A DNA stretch of 12,235 nucleotides from G020348385 sp964410125. GTDB taxonomy: Bacteria; Acidobacteriota; Aminicenantia; Aminicenantales; Aminicenantaceae. How positions within the stretch are numbered: position 1 is the stretch's first letter; each line of letters opens with the position of its first letter. Under the pieces are notes generated by a model that was given only the letters and a program-made list of their open reading frames with translations, was not told the origin of the DNA and searched no databases. The stretch spans positions 1 to 12,235 of the forward strand of contig CAYPGQ010000126.1 in the NCBI GenBank assembly GCA_964410125.1, in the 5' to 3' direction. This document shows, piece after piece, positions 1 to 8,090 of this stretch. A program made the translations under genes and the position numbers.

Positions 1-2579
1 TCTATAGGATACTTATTTTCATTTTCTGCATTGATAAAATCCCCTTTATAAATGTGAATATTACCCAAAAGAAGGATATTACTGGAACTATCCGGATTAA
101 TGGAAATCGCCTTATTTATCTCGGCCATGGCCAGGCTAAACTCTCTTTGGCACAGATAATTATGGGTTAATTGCCAGTGGATAAAAAAATGACCTGAAAT
201 ATTTCTGAGATGATCTCGAAGAATTTCTTCAGTTTTTTCATACATTCCCTTAGCCCTGTATGCCCATGCTATATTCTCATAAGAATAAGGATTTTCTACT
301 TTATTCTTCACATTCACTTCCAATCGTTCTATGGCCTTATCCCATTCTTCCAAATTATTGTATAAAATCCCCAAGCTGTTATTTCCAATCCAATCCTCTG
401 GATAAAGCTCCAGCAATTTTTTATAGACCTCAATAGCTTCATCATATTTTTCTAATTGGACGTAAAAATCTCCTTGGATTCGAAGGCGCTCTCTTTCCGA
501 AATCCGATCTATCAATTTCATGGCCATTTGAAAGTACTTGCTTGCCTCCGCGTTATATTTCATCGTCCAGTAACACCAGGCCAGACCGTAGTAGGCCGTG
601 GCAAACTCGGGATCAATTTCTATCGCTTTTTCCCCTATGAGGATGGCTTTACGATAGTCTCCTGAGTAGTAACACTTTTCCGCTTCGCTAAAATATCTAT
701 AGGCTTGGGGATAGCTGGTCGTGATCTTTCCCACTTCCATATCGATGTCACCGGCAATTTCCTCTTCGGAAAGATTAAAATTCTCCTTGATCTTCAATGT
801 TAACTCATCCACCATGGAAAAAATCTTCTCCTCCGTACCTTCTGCCCATTCAGAAGCGACAAGCTCTCCACTGCCTGCATCTTGAAGCGTGATATTGACT
901 CGAAAAAGATCGCCTGCTTTGGCGTAATTTCCCTGTAATACATGATTGACAACTCCCCGAGCAGCGACCTGCTTTATCTCTTTAGAAGAATAATTCTTCG
1001 CCTCGAGAAGATTCAACTTCTGCATGATATTGAAAAGCCTGTCCTTGGCTAAAACATATATGTATTTCGATTGGGAAAGGTCGTCTATCACCAGATCAGA
1101 AAGAGCATCTCTCCAAAAATCCAAGTTCTTGTCTCCAGTGTTATTTTTAAAGTACAAGATGGCCAGAGAAGGTCTACCTGAGGGAGCTAAAGGAACAGCA
1201 TCCTTTTGAGAAAGAAGCTGCCAGATTAGCACTGAAATGATAGCAAGAGCAACACCCATAGCTGGAATAAAGAGCTTTTTCCTGATTTTTACTGTGGCTA
1301 AAGATCCTCGCCTGGGTCGAATCTTTGTCCCAAGGGGAAAACCCTCCTCAATGTTCCTCAGATCAACAAGAAGATCCTCGGCAGTCTGATACCTTCTCTC
1401 CCTATCCTTCTCCATGCATACCAGGATCAAACGACTAAGCTCCTTTGGAACCTCAGGATTGAGCTTCCTCGGATCTGGAGGGATTTTTGTCTTATGTTTT
1501 AAAGCTACGCTAAGGGCTGTGTCTCCCTTAAACGGAACGCTCCCTGTTACCATCTCATAAAGGATCGATCCTAAGGAATAGATATCCGACCGCTGATCTG
1601 CCTCCTCTCCTTCTGCTTGCTCAGGAGAGATGTAATCCGGCGTTCCTATCATCATCCCTGATGAAGTTACTCCTGGAGCCTCAATAGAACGGGCTATCCC
1701 AAAATCCATAATTCTTGCCCGTCCTTTCTTGTCTATCATGATGTTCTGAGGTTTTAAATCCCGGTGCACAACTCCTAACTCATGAGCTTCAGCCAGTCCT
1801 TCACACACCTGCTTGGCTATTGAAATTGCTTCTTCTATTATCTTCCCTTTGCCACGCATGAAGCTTTTTAAATCCTCACCTGTAACATACTCCATTGTGA
1901 TAAAAGGGATTCCTTCCTCCTCATGGAAGTCATACATGCGGCATACATTCTTATGTGTAATCTTACGGGCAAGCTTCAATTCATTCCGGAATCGCTCAAT
2001 CATCGCCTGATCGGAAGCAATCTCAGGCTTGATGAGTTTTAAGGCAACTTCTTCTCCCAGCTTCTTATCTTCCACTCTATAGACTTTGCCCATACCACCT
2101 TTGCCCAGTTCTTCAAAGATTTCGTACCTGGAAGCTAAAGTGGTTCCCTTTGTTAATTTGGTGGTGGGCGTTTCGAGAGTCTCAGTGACAGAGATCTCTA
2201 TGCCTTCTCTGCTTAAAAGCACAACCAGCTTATCTCTCCCCCAGCGGGGATACTGCTCTCTTAACTTGTGAATCCTCTCGACCACCTTTACCGGCGTTTT
2301 TGGCTTGCGTACCTGATGAGGCCTCCGGGAGAGCTCCTCCAGCGTTGTCAAATCGTATGGATCAAAACGACTCTTCCAACGATAAAACGTCTGCGGAGAG
2401 ATCCCAAAGTAACGACAGGTCTTCCTCGCATTTCCTGTTTTCCGGTAATGATCAAACCATCTCAATCTCTTCTTCGCATCTTTTGATATTGTGCCTTGTC
2501 TTGCAAAAGATGTGATAAGATCTGAACCTGGAATCACTGTTCTTAATCCACTCATAGTGATTCCAATTCTACCACGCAT
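1..2579 (-). CDS. Transmembrane Ser/Thr protein kinase with N-terminal transposase-type HTH, TolB-like domain and TPRs (3' end outside window)
   Basis: Read from the reverse complement, this frame stays open for 859 codons and runs off the left edge. Residues about 36-132 match the N-terminal DNA-binding part of IS481-like transposases: a CRYFGISPQTFYRWK helix-turn-helix, the SRRPH linker and REQYPRWGRDKLVVLL. No DDE integrase core follows. The kinase domain (about 152-408) has the glycine loop GKGGMGKVY, VALK with Lys181, HRDLKPQN at 272-279, DFG at 292 and SPEQ at 318, so it should be active. A basic stretch and one TM helix (about 437-456) precede a TolB-like domain (about 470-600) and TPRs from about 620. 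The kinase and HTH should be cytoplasmic, with the TPRs outside. The start is ATG 2579 or in-frame ATG 2555; neither has a strong SD. Kinase call is firm; a DNA-binding role is inferred. Confidence 0.9.
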   Translation of the reverse strand, partial: MRGRIGITMSGLRTVIPGSDLITSFARQGTISKDAKKRLRWFDHYRKTGNARKTCRYFGISPQTFYRWKSRFDPYDLTTLEELSRRPHQVRKPKTPVKVVERIHKLREQYPRWGRDKLVVLLSREGIEISVTETLETPTTKLTKGTTLASRYEIFEELGKGGMGKVYRVEDKKLGEEVALKLIKPEIASDQAMIERFRNELKLARKITHKNVCRMYDFHEEEGIPFITMEYVTGEDLKSFMRGKGKIIEEAISIAKQVCEGLAEAHELGVVHRDLKPQNIMIDKKGRARIMDFGIARSIEAPGVTSSGMMIGTPDYISPEQAEGEEADQRSDIYSLGSILYEMVTGSVPFKGDTALSVALKHKTKIPPDPRKLNPEVPKELSRLILVCMEKDRERRYQTAEDLLVDLRNIEEGFPLGTKIRPRRGSLATVKIRKKLFIPAMGVALAIISVLIWQLLSQKDAVPLAPSGRPSLAILYFKNNTGDKNLDFWRDALSDLVIDDLSQSKYIYVLAKDRLFNIMQKLNLLEAKNYSSKEIKQVAARGVVNHVLQGNYAKAGDLFRVNITLQDAGSGELVASEWAEGTEEKIFSMVDELTLKIKENFNLSEEEIAGDIDMEVGKITTSYPQAYRYFSEAEKCYYSGDYRKAILIGEKAIEIDPEFATAYYGLAWCYWTMKYNAEASKYFQMAMKLIDRISERERLRIQGDFYVQLEKYDEAIEVYKKLLELYPEDWIGNNSLGILYNNLEEWDKAIERLEVNVKNKVENPYSYENIAWAYRAKGMYEKTEEILRDHLRNISGHFFIHWQLTHNYLCQREFSLAMAEINKAISINPDSSSNILLLGNIHIYKGDFINAENENKYPI

Positions 2580-2864
2580 CTCTTCTCTAAAGTGTCACTA
2601 ATGTTTCTGAACGAACACAATTGAACAATTTCTGGGCCGGGGCCCTTGTTGCCTTTTCAGGCGGAGGCGGCCGAGGAGAGTGGGGAGTATTTCTGAGGAC
2701 CTCTGTGGCTGCTTTCTACTGATTCAATGGCGGTGTCTAACTTAAATTTGATGGTTTGGAGATTTCGTGGGATTTGTTTTGCTTTTTGGGTCTTTGACCG
2801 TGTCGTTTTGGGTGTGATACCCTGATTCTAGGATGTTAATGGGAGGTAATTGGGAAAATTGTGA
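2580..2864. other. Intergenic spacer with possible insertion-sequence end
   Basis: No convincing gene is visible. The first part, next to the start of the HTH-kinase, holds GTGTCACTAATG at 2592-2603 and TGAACGAACAC at 2608-2618. This resembles the end sequences often found just outside IS481-like transposase genes and could be a relic end of the element that donated the HTH; this is from memory, not a search. A GC-rich patch (about 2633-2690) and a T/G-rich stretch (2730-2820) follow, with no recognised motif. The kinase promoter probably lies here, but no clear -35/-10 pair was found. Confidence 0.35.
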
Positions 2865-3401
2865 AAGATTTGCAGCAAGCACAAAAAGGAAATTCCTATC
2901 TTTTTTGTCGGCGTAACAGGGAACGACGGCAACGACACTCTCTACAGGGCAGGGCTAGTTCAAGAAATGAGACCTGCCGTAGCTCTGTTTGAAGAGGAGC
3001 GACAGATTATGGAAGCAAGCTTGGCTGCATTTAGCACGGGCAAGGTTAAAGCCTGTTCTGATTTGGGAGCAGCCGGCATCGGGGCGGCCGTTTGTGAGTC
3101 TGCCAGGTACGGCGGTTTTGGCGCAAGGGCAGATTTAACAAATGTCCCTATCAATGTTGACGATATCACAGCAGAGGAAATCATGATATGCGAAACCCAG
3201 GGGAGAATGGTAGTTCAGGTGGAGGAAGAAGATGTTGATGAAGTATTGACAGCGGCCAGGTCCAAAGGGCCAAGAGCAGAGGTTATCGCAGAAATCACCG
3301 ATGATGACAAGCAGATATTCGAATACAAGGGTAAGACTATTGCGGTTATTCCGAACCGTCCATCCGAAACTGATCTGGGAGAATTAACAAAGGAGACCTG
3401 A
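2865..3401 (+). pseudogene. PurL (phosphoribosylformylglycinamidine synthase II) fragment, C1 domain only
   Basis: The conceptual protein resembles one internal PurM_C-like domain of PurL, the ATP-dependent FGAM synthase of purine synthesis. Family-like blocks are VGVTGNDGND, CSDLGAAGIGAAVCESARYGG, EEIMICETQGRMVVQVE and a final AEITDDD...GKTIAVIPNRP. Intact PurL is about 600-750 residues with two ATP-binding halves; here only about 180 codons exist, and the N-terminal AIRS domain and second half are absent. The frame opens after a stop at 2862-2864; the first ATG is 2967, already inside the conserved part. An alternative 5' end is GTG 2861 in another frame, joined at the T6 tract (2901-2906) if one T is removed, reading KGNSYLFVGVTG. 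It is probably a non-functional remnant; a free-standing domain protein cannot be excluded. Confidence 0.6.
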
Positions 3402-3468
3402 CATATTAATATCTTCCAGGGATAATCAAAAAACAACACGAAATATATACATTTAACTACATCAAGTT

Positions 3469-3486
3469 AGCTCATTTAGCTCATTT
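3469..3486. repeat. 9-bp tandem repeat, two copies
   Basis: The unit AGCTCATTT occurs twice in direct succession, about 60 bp before the second kinase start. It lies in the spacer between the PurL fragment and the kinase. It may be a small slippage duplication; no function is assigned. Confidence 0.8.
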
Positions 3487-3534
3487 GATTGACTTTCTAC
3501 TCGGAAATTGATAATCTTTCTACACCTTCGTTAT

Positions 3535-3540
3535 GGGGGA
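3535..3540 (+). promoter_or_regulatory. Ribosome binding site that fixes the kinase start
   Basis: GGGGGA lies 5 bases before ATG 3546. The frame is open further upstream to a TTG at 3489, but that start has no Shine-Dalgarno sequence, and the conserved zinc ribbon begins directly after ATG 3546. Confidence 0.65.
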
Positions 3541-3545
3541 AAGCA

Positions 3546-6026
3546 ATGGGAGTGAAATGTCCTAAATGTAATTATGAGAATCCCGACGATACCCTTTTCT
3601 GCGGTAAATGCGGTGGACCTTTAAAATCTGCCGAAGGGATCTCCGTTACAAAAACTTTCATTACACCTGTGGATAGGCTACAAAAGGGCAGCACTGTTGC
3701 AGGAAGATACAACATCATCGAGGAACTGGGCAGAGGAGGAATGGGTGTCGTTTACAAAGCAGAAGACACAAAGCTCAAAAGAACAGTCGCCCTCAAGTTT
3801 CTGCCGCCAGAGCTGACACACATCTCAGAGGTCAAAGACCGATTCATGCGAGAAGCCCAGGCTGCTGCCGCTCTGGATCATCCCAACATCTGCACGGTCT
3901 ATGAATTCGACGAGGCTGAAGAGGAAGCATTTATCTCCATGGCCTACGTTGAAGGCCAGAGCTTGAAAAAGAAGATCGACTCAGGACCACTTGAGCTGGA
4001 TGAGGCCCTCAAGATAGCCATGCAAGTAGCAGAAGGTCTGCAGGAAGCACATAAGAAAGGAGTCGTGCACAGGGATATCAAAAGCGCCAACATCATGGTG
4101 ACAGAAAGAGGCCAGGCGAAGATCATGGATTTCGGACTGGCCCGGGTGGCAGGAAGCACGCTTTTGACCAAGGACGGATCAACCATGGGCACGGTGGCCT
4201 ACATGTCTCCCGAGCAAGCCCAGGGTAAAGAGATGGACCACCGGACAGACATCTGGTCGTTCGGCGTTGTCCTGTATGAGATGCTTACCGGCCATCTGCC
4301 TTTCAAAGGAGAGCATGAGCAGAGCGTCATTTATTCCATCTTGAAGGAAAAAGCCGAGCCGATCACAAAATTAAAATCAGAAATACCCGTGTCCATCGAG
4401 CAGGTAGTGGACAAAGCTCTCGAGAAGAACCCGGAAAAGCGGTACCAGCAGGCAGAGGAGCTGCTGGATGACCTGAAATCCATATCCGCAGGGATTGTCC
4501 CAGAGGAGATCAGGGCCAGAATAAAAAAGGAAAAGCTGCGAAAAAGAAAGAGGGCCTTCCTTTACGGAGGAGCGGCGGGCTTGGTTCTGGCAGCGGTTGC
4601 GATAGTCTTGATTCTTTTTACCGGTCCTGCTGAAGCTATCGATTCCATCGCAGTCCTGCCGCTGGAGAACCTTACAGGGAATCCGGATCAGGATTATTTT
4701 GTGGACGGGGTGACCGATGAGCTGATCGGGCAGTTGGGACAGATCAACGGATTGCAGCGGGTCATTTCCCGAACCTCGGTTATGCGGTACAAAAATACGG
4801 ACAAATCCCTGCCGGAGATCGCTCGGGAGCTGAATGTGGATGCCTTGGTGGAGGGCACAGTCTATCAGGTTGGTGAAAACGTAAGCATCAAGCTGCAATT
4901 GTTTGATGCGCTTCCTGAGGAACGCAGTCTCTGGACACAGAGGTATGACCGGCCGATATCCGATGTGTTGATGATGTACGGAGAAATGGCCGGCGCCATT
5001 GCGGATAGCATCCAGATCAAATTGACTGCGGATGAAACGTCACGTTTTACCGGCGCCCCCCAGGTCAACCCTGAGATCTATGATGCCTATCTTAAGGCCC
5101 GCTCTTATTGGGAAGAAGGAAGGGAATCGTTGTACAAAGGGCTGGAAATCCTGAGCAGCGCCGTTGAGAAAAACCCTGACTGGGCGCCTCTCTATGCTGG
5201 TCTGGCCGAGACCTGGATGTGGATACAACAAAATGGGTTTGAACCAACTTCCGTGACGGCTCCTAAAATTTACGAGAACCTCAACAAAGCGATGGAATTG
5301 GATCCGAATCTTTCTGCAGCTCATCGCCTCAGTGGAATGACCGCCCAATTAGTGGAATGGAACTGGGAGAAGAGCGAGAAAGCGTTCTTGAAGGCCCTGG
5401 CCATCAATCCCAACGACGCACTCACGAGGATGTTCTATGCACAGCTGTTATTGATCCTCCACAGGAGTGACGAAGCCTTAGCGCAGAGAGAACTGGCGAT
5501 GAGCCTCGATCCGCTAGGTCCTATGATGAAGATCATGAATCTTGGAACACTGGTGCAAGCCGGCGATTACGAAACCAGCTTATCTCTTGCGGAAGAACTC
5601 GCGGCCGCTGATCCAGAGAACTTTAACATCAATTATATGATTGAGATATCAGCTTACAGGTTAAAGGATTACGACAAAGTCATCAGAGCGGTAAAATACG
5701 CGCTTCCATTTCCCATCGAAGAAGAGGCTTTCAAAGAAATTGAGAGGATTTACAGCGAATCAGGGATTGTTTCGGCGTATGAAGAAATACTGAAACATTT
5801 AGAGAAGTTCGCTGAAAGCCATCCCATTTGCTTTGGGGATATGGCATTCAGGTACCTTGTGGCGAATCAACCTGATAAAGCCATGGACTGGATTGAAAAG
5901 GGATTTGAGATGCATGACCCGCAAATGACATATATCACCACACCTGCGCAATATTTTGATCGATTGTTCGGGAATCCGAGGTTTATTGCCATATGTGAGA
6001 AAATGAACCTTCCGCTTCCAAAATAG
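3546..6026 (+). CDS. Zinc-ribbon Ser/Thr protein kinase with TM helix, TolB-like domain and TPRs
   Basis: The protein has 826 residues. It opens with a zinc ribbon (Cys5, Cys8, Cys19, Cys22), then a Hanks-type kinase domain (about 55-310): glycine loop GRGGMGVVY, VALK Lys84, HRDIKSAN with Asp177, DFG at 195 and SPEQ at 221, all catalytic residues present. A basic juxtamembrane run (KKEKLRKRKR) precedes one TM helix (about 338-358), which puts the kinase in the cytoplasm. After the TM come a TolB-like domain (SIAVLPLENLTG, about 367-485) and TPRs (about 490-826) ending MNLPLPK. The family phosphorylates Ser/Thr on partner proteins; the signal and substrates are unknown. It is divergent from the left-hand kinase, with the PurL fragment between, and lacks the transposase HTH. 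The translated frame further upstream is probably not used. Confidence 0.92.
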   Translation: MGVKCPKCNYENPDDTLFCGKCGGPLKSAEGISVTKTFITPVDRLQKGSTVAGRYNIIEELGRGGMGVVYKAEDTKLKRTVALKFLPPELTHISEVKDRFMREAQAAAALDHPNICTVYEFDEAEEEAFISMAYVEGQSLKKKIDSGPLELDEALKIAMQVAEGLQEAHKKGVVHRDIKSANIMVTERGQAKIMDFGLARVAGSTLLTKDGSTMGTVAYMSPEQAQGKEMDHRTDIWSFGVVLYEMLTGHLPFKGEHEQSVIYSILKEKAEPITKLKSEIPVSIEQVVDKALEKNPEKRYQQAEELLDDLKSISAGIVPEEIRARIKKEKLRKRKRAFLYGGAAGLVLAAVAIVLILFTGPAEAIDSIAVLPLENLTGNPDQDYFVDGVTDELIGQLGQINGLQRVISRTSVMRYKNTDKSLPEIARELNVDALVEGTVYQVGENVSIKLQLFDALPEERSLWTQRYDRPISDVLMMYGEMAGAIADSIQIKLTADETSRFTGAPQVNPEIYDAYLKARSYWEEGRESLYKGLEILSSAVEKNPDWAPLYAGLAETWMWIQQNGFEPTSVTAPKIYENLNKAMELDPNLSAAHRLSGMTAQLVEWNWEKSEKAFLKALAINPNDALTRMFYAQLLLILHRSDEALAQRELAMSLDPLGPMMKIMNLGTLVQAGDYETSLSLAEELAAADPENFNINYMIEISAYRLKDYDKVIRAVKYALPFPIEEEAFKEIERIYSESGIVSAYEEILKHLEKFAESHPICFGDMAFRYLVANQPDKAMDWIEKGFEMHDPQMTYITTPAQYFDRLFGNPRFIAICEKMNLPLPK

Positions 6027-6055
6027 GGAATAGAACCGACATTCAGGAGAAGAGC

Positions 6056-6439
6056 GTGATGGTGTGGAATCAGGCCCGCATTCGGCCAAGCTCATCGATC
6101 CCTCGGACAAGAATCTGTGAGCGGAAAAGCTACGGACGGAATCCTTTCTGGCTGGCTCTGTTAAACGCCCTTGCCGGGGATAGAGAGAAATGCCTCGATT
6201 GGCTGGAAAAACAATATGAAACCAAAAATCCGAATCTCTCTTATATAGCGGGGTGCGATTGTGGCAGCATGCTCCGCGAAGAATCTCGTTATCAGGACCT
6301 GCTGCGCAAGATGAACCTGCCGGGGGGGGAAAATAGTCAACCGATTCTGGAAAAAGTTGGGGATGTGAAGTGGTCTGTCGTTGCAGGCTGGAGGCAGACC
6401 TTCGGCCTCTGCTGCACGGAGTCTAGAAAAGAAGTGTAA
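6056..6439 (+). pseudogene. Decayed C-terminal TPR tail of a kinase paralog
   Basis: Thirty bases after the kinase stop, this stretch encodes a second version of the same ending: a TPR-like GDREKCLDWLEKQYETKNPNLSYI followed by RYQDLLRKMNLP, compared with PDKAMDWIEKGFEMHDPQMTYI and MNLPLPK in the gene before. About 70 residues align by eye. The first 35 codons look non-homologous, and no kinase domain precedes it. After MNLP a G8 tract (6322-6329) throws the frame into a 30-odd residue tail with no family resemblance; with six or nine Gs the frame would stop at once (LPGGK or LPGGGK). It is probably the relic of a deleted or recombined kinase gene. Expression is doubtful. Confidence 0.55.
6322..6329 (+). 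repeat. G8 homopolymer tract disrupting a reading frame
   Basis: Eight consecutive Gs follow the codons for MNLP. The family ending and an immediate TAG are restored with six or nine Gs. The tract may be a slippage site, a fixed mutation or a base-calling error. Confidence 0.7.
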
Positions 6440-6444
6440 ACTTC

Positions 6445-6792
6445 CTATCTATTCTTCTGTATTTCATTTATCTTATCCAAGGCATTTTTATTGTGTGAAT
6501 TGATTTCCAAAGATTTATTAAAGTTATCAATGGCCAAACCATAATTTTCTTTTTCCATATAGGCTTCACCAAGACTATCATATGTCAGGTATGAATTCGG
6601 GAACCGCTCAACATTAAACTTAAATACCTCAATGGCAATATCTATCATATTTTTTGTGAGCATATCGTATCCGATTTGATTTATCATTTCTTCTGTCAGT
6701 ATCCCGCCATCATATCCTTCTTTTAGTATTTCCTTTATTGATGTCAATGCTATCTCCTCTTCTCTGGCGTCATATTGTTGTGCTGCATTCAT
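6445..6792 (-). CDS. Small TPR protein, possibly the detached C-terminus of a secreted hydrolase
   Basis: The 115-residue protein has two TPR-like units: about 38-70 (EMINQIGYDMLTKNMIDIAIEVF) and about 71-105 (YLTYDSLGEAYMEKENYGLAI). It closely resembles the TPR tail found at the end of many beta-lactamase-like and other secreted hydrolases, but there is no catalytic domain, signal peptide or TM here. ATG 6792 has a good SD (AAGGA, 4 bases away). The frame continues upstream for about 23 codons to a stop without recognisable homology. It converges on the kinase-tail remnant. It may be expressed as a small adaptor, or be the 3' remnant of a deleted hydrolase gene. Confidence 0.6.
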   Translation of the reverse strand: MNAAQQYDAREEEIALTSIKEILKEGYDGGILTEEMINQIGYDMLTKNMIDIAIEVFKFNVERFPNSYLTYDSLGEAYMEKENYGLAIDNFNKSLEINSHNKNALDKINEIQKNR

Positions 6793-6901
6793 GTTTCCTT
6801 GATATTCGTTGTTTCTCTCTAAAAACCCAGGGACTAGAGATACCTGCCCATTCTCTCTTTTCTATGGGTTTCTTGCTGACTTGTCCTTTTTCCTAAATTA
6901 A

Positions 6902-7762
6902 TCAATATCTAAGGACAATATACTCTCTGACTCCATTTGCCGCTCCTATTTCAACCGTGAATTCGCTTCCGTCCACCCGTCGGATGTTTTCTTTCCCCGC
7001 CAGGAAGGGTTCTACAGAGTAAGGGAGGTCGTCGAAAGCCGCCGTCTTGTAGTGCATCGGAAGAACAATCTTCCTCACGTCCAGCTGGTTTACAATAGTG
7101 TCTGCCTCCGCGGCGGCTATCGTGAACTGCCCACCCACGGGAATCATGAGTATATCGATCCCTCCGATGGCTGTGATCTGATCGTCGGTCAACACCGTGC
7201 CAATATCACCCAAGTGAGCAATCCGAATGCCGTCGCACTCAAACACAAAGATCGCATTCACACCGTGGTGTCCCGGGTCATGAAACGAGGGTGCAGTATA
7301 GAGCCTGACATCTTTGACGGTCGTGTCAATTTCATTGACCGTGCTCAGCCGCTTGTCGGTACCACGAAAAACGACTGGAGTGCCTGACACTGCATCCACA
7401 CAATTATGATCCGGATGTTCATGGGATACAGTCACTATATCTGCTGAGAGATTGGGCGGCATATGGTATCCCTTGAATTCGATCGGATCTGTGACAATGA
7501 TTGTACCACCACTTGTGGTTATCTGAAAAGAGGAATGACCGAGCCACTTAATCTTTAGCGCCGCCTTTTTGGGTTTGAAGGTCCGGGTATGATCATACTT
7601 ATGAACTACCGTGTAACCAACCATAAAAGATCCCGGGGCGGCTGACGGCCAAATCTCAGGCCCACCCTTCATAGTGTCCGAGCCGTCGTGGAAGTCAATA
7701 TTAGCTGGGGGGCCAACCTGCTGTGCGACAATACGAGGAGCTAGCATTGCGGAAAGCAGCAA
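6902..7762 (-). CDS. Secreted metallo-beta-lactamase-fold metallohydrolase, UPF0173/UlaG-like
   Basis: Counting from TTG 7762, the motif HEHPDHN (His114, His116, Asp118, His119) is the metal-binding signature. WLGHSSFQI at 73, a His-rich HDPGHHG at 161, AHLGDIG (Asp186) and PMHYK (His237) complete the pattern seen in UlaG/UPF0173-type enzymes. The substrate cannot be predicted. The start is problematic: the natural signal peptide seems to begin further upstream, as KKHICIISVLLLSAM ending before AQQVG, but its first codon is ATT (7792-7790). No ATG, GTG or SD is there. The TTG at 7762 has no SD and would leave a shortened hydrophobic segment. The missing start coincides with the junction to the truncated acetylhydrolase gene upstream. 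The fold is certain; whether it is translated is not. Confidence 0.82.
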   Translation of the reverse strand: MLLSAMLAPRIVAQQVGPPANIDFHDGSDTMKGGPEIWPSAAPGSFMVGYTVVHKYDHTRTFKPKKAALKIKWLGHSSFQITTSGGTIIVTDPIEFKGYHMPPNLSADIVTVSHEHPDHNCVDAVSGTPVVFRGTDKRLSTVNEIDTTVKDVRLYTAPSFHDPGHHGVNAIFVFECDGIRIAHLGDIGTVLTDDQITAIGGIDILMIPVGGQFTIAAAEADTIVNQLDVRKIVLPMHYKTAAFDDLPYSVEPFLAGKENIRRVDGSEFTVEIGAANGVREYIVLRY

Positions 7763-7787
7763 TACACTGATGATACATATGTGTTTT

Positions 7788-8018
7788 TTAATAGGGTTCG
7801 AAATCGGATTGACGATCCGAAGGATACCAAGCTTTTACTGTAATTTCTCTGTTGCTTTCTTGAGTGCTATCAAATATTTCTTTTCGACCTTCATCGACAA
7901 AGCTCAAGTAGGTTACTCCGATAAAATAATTCCCTGTGGGTCTTGGTAATACGTTGTCCTGACTTTGACCAAATCTGAATAGCACACTACAAAGAACTAA
8001 AATGAATATTCGTCTCAT
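7788..8018 (-). pseudogene. Platelet-activating-factor acetylhydrolase-like protein, N-terminus only
   Basis: ATG 8018 has a strong SD (AAAGGAG at about 8026-8032). The 76-residue product starts with a signal peptide (MRRIFILVLCSVLFRFGQSQ) and then resembles the beginning of PAF-acetylhydrolase/chlorophyllase-like alpha/beta hydrolases: LPRPTGNYFIGVTYLSFVDE, RKEIF, REITVKAWYP. It stops at TAA immediately after SDFEPY. The catalytic GxSxG serine, Asp and His would lie further on, so it cannot be an enzyme. The stop overlaps the first bases of the next gene's signal peptide coding, which marks a deletion or recombination breakpoint. A one-base change would fuse the two reading frames. The short secreted peptide may still be made because the translation start is intact. 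Confidence 0.68.
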
Positions 8019-8090
8019 CGTGTCACTCCTTTCTATTTTTAAATCTAACGGTTGGCGCATAACCGGCACCATCCTTAATTATATCCCACT

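Noticed and set aside
2634..2645. GGGCCGGGGCCC, nearly palindromic GC-rich motif
   Set aside because: The loop would be only two bases and no T-run follows; not supported as a terminator or operator.
4377..4898. 173-codon minus-strand open frame inside the second kinase
   Set aside because: It is antisense to the kinase TM and TolB-like region, has no recognised motif, and the plus-strand gene is complete.
7785..7795. Programmed +1 frameshift between the acetylhydrolase start and metallohydrolase
   Set aside because: No recognised +1 shift stimulator was seen and the upstream gene is truncated mid-domain, so a deletion scar is the simpler explanation; kept only as an alternative.
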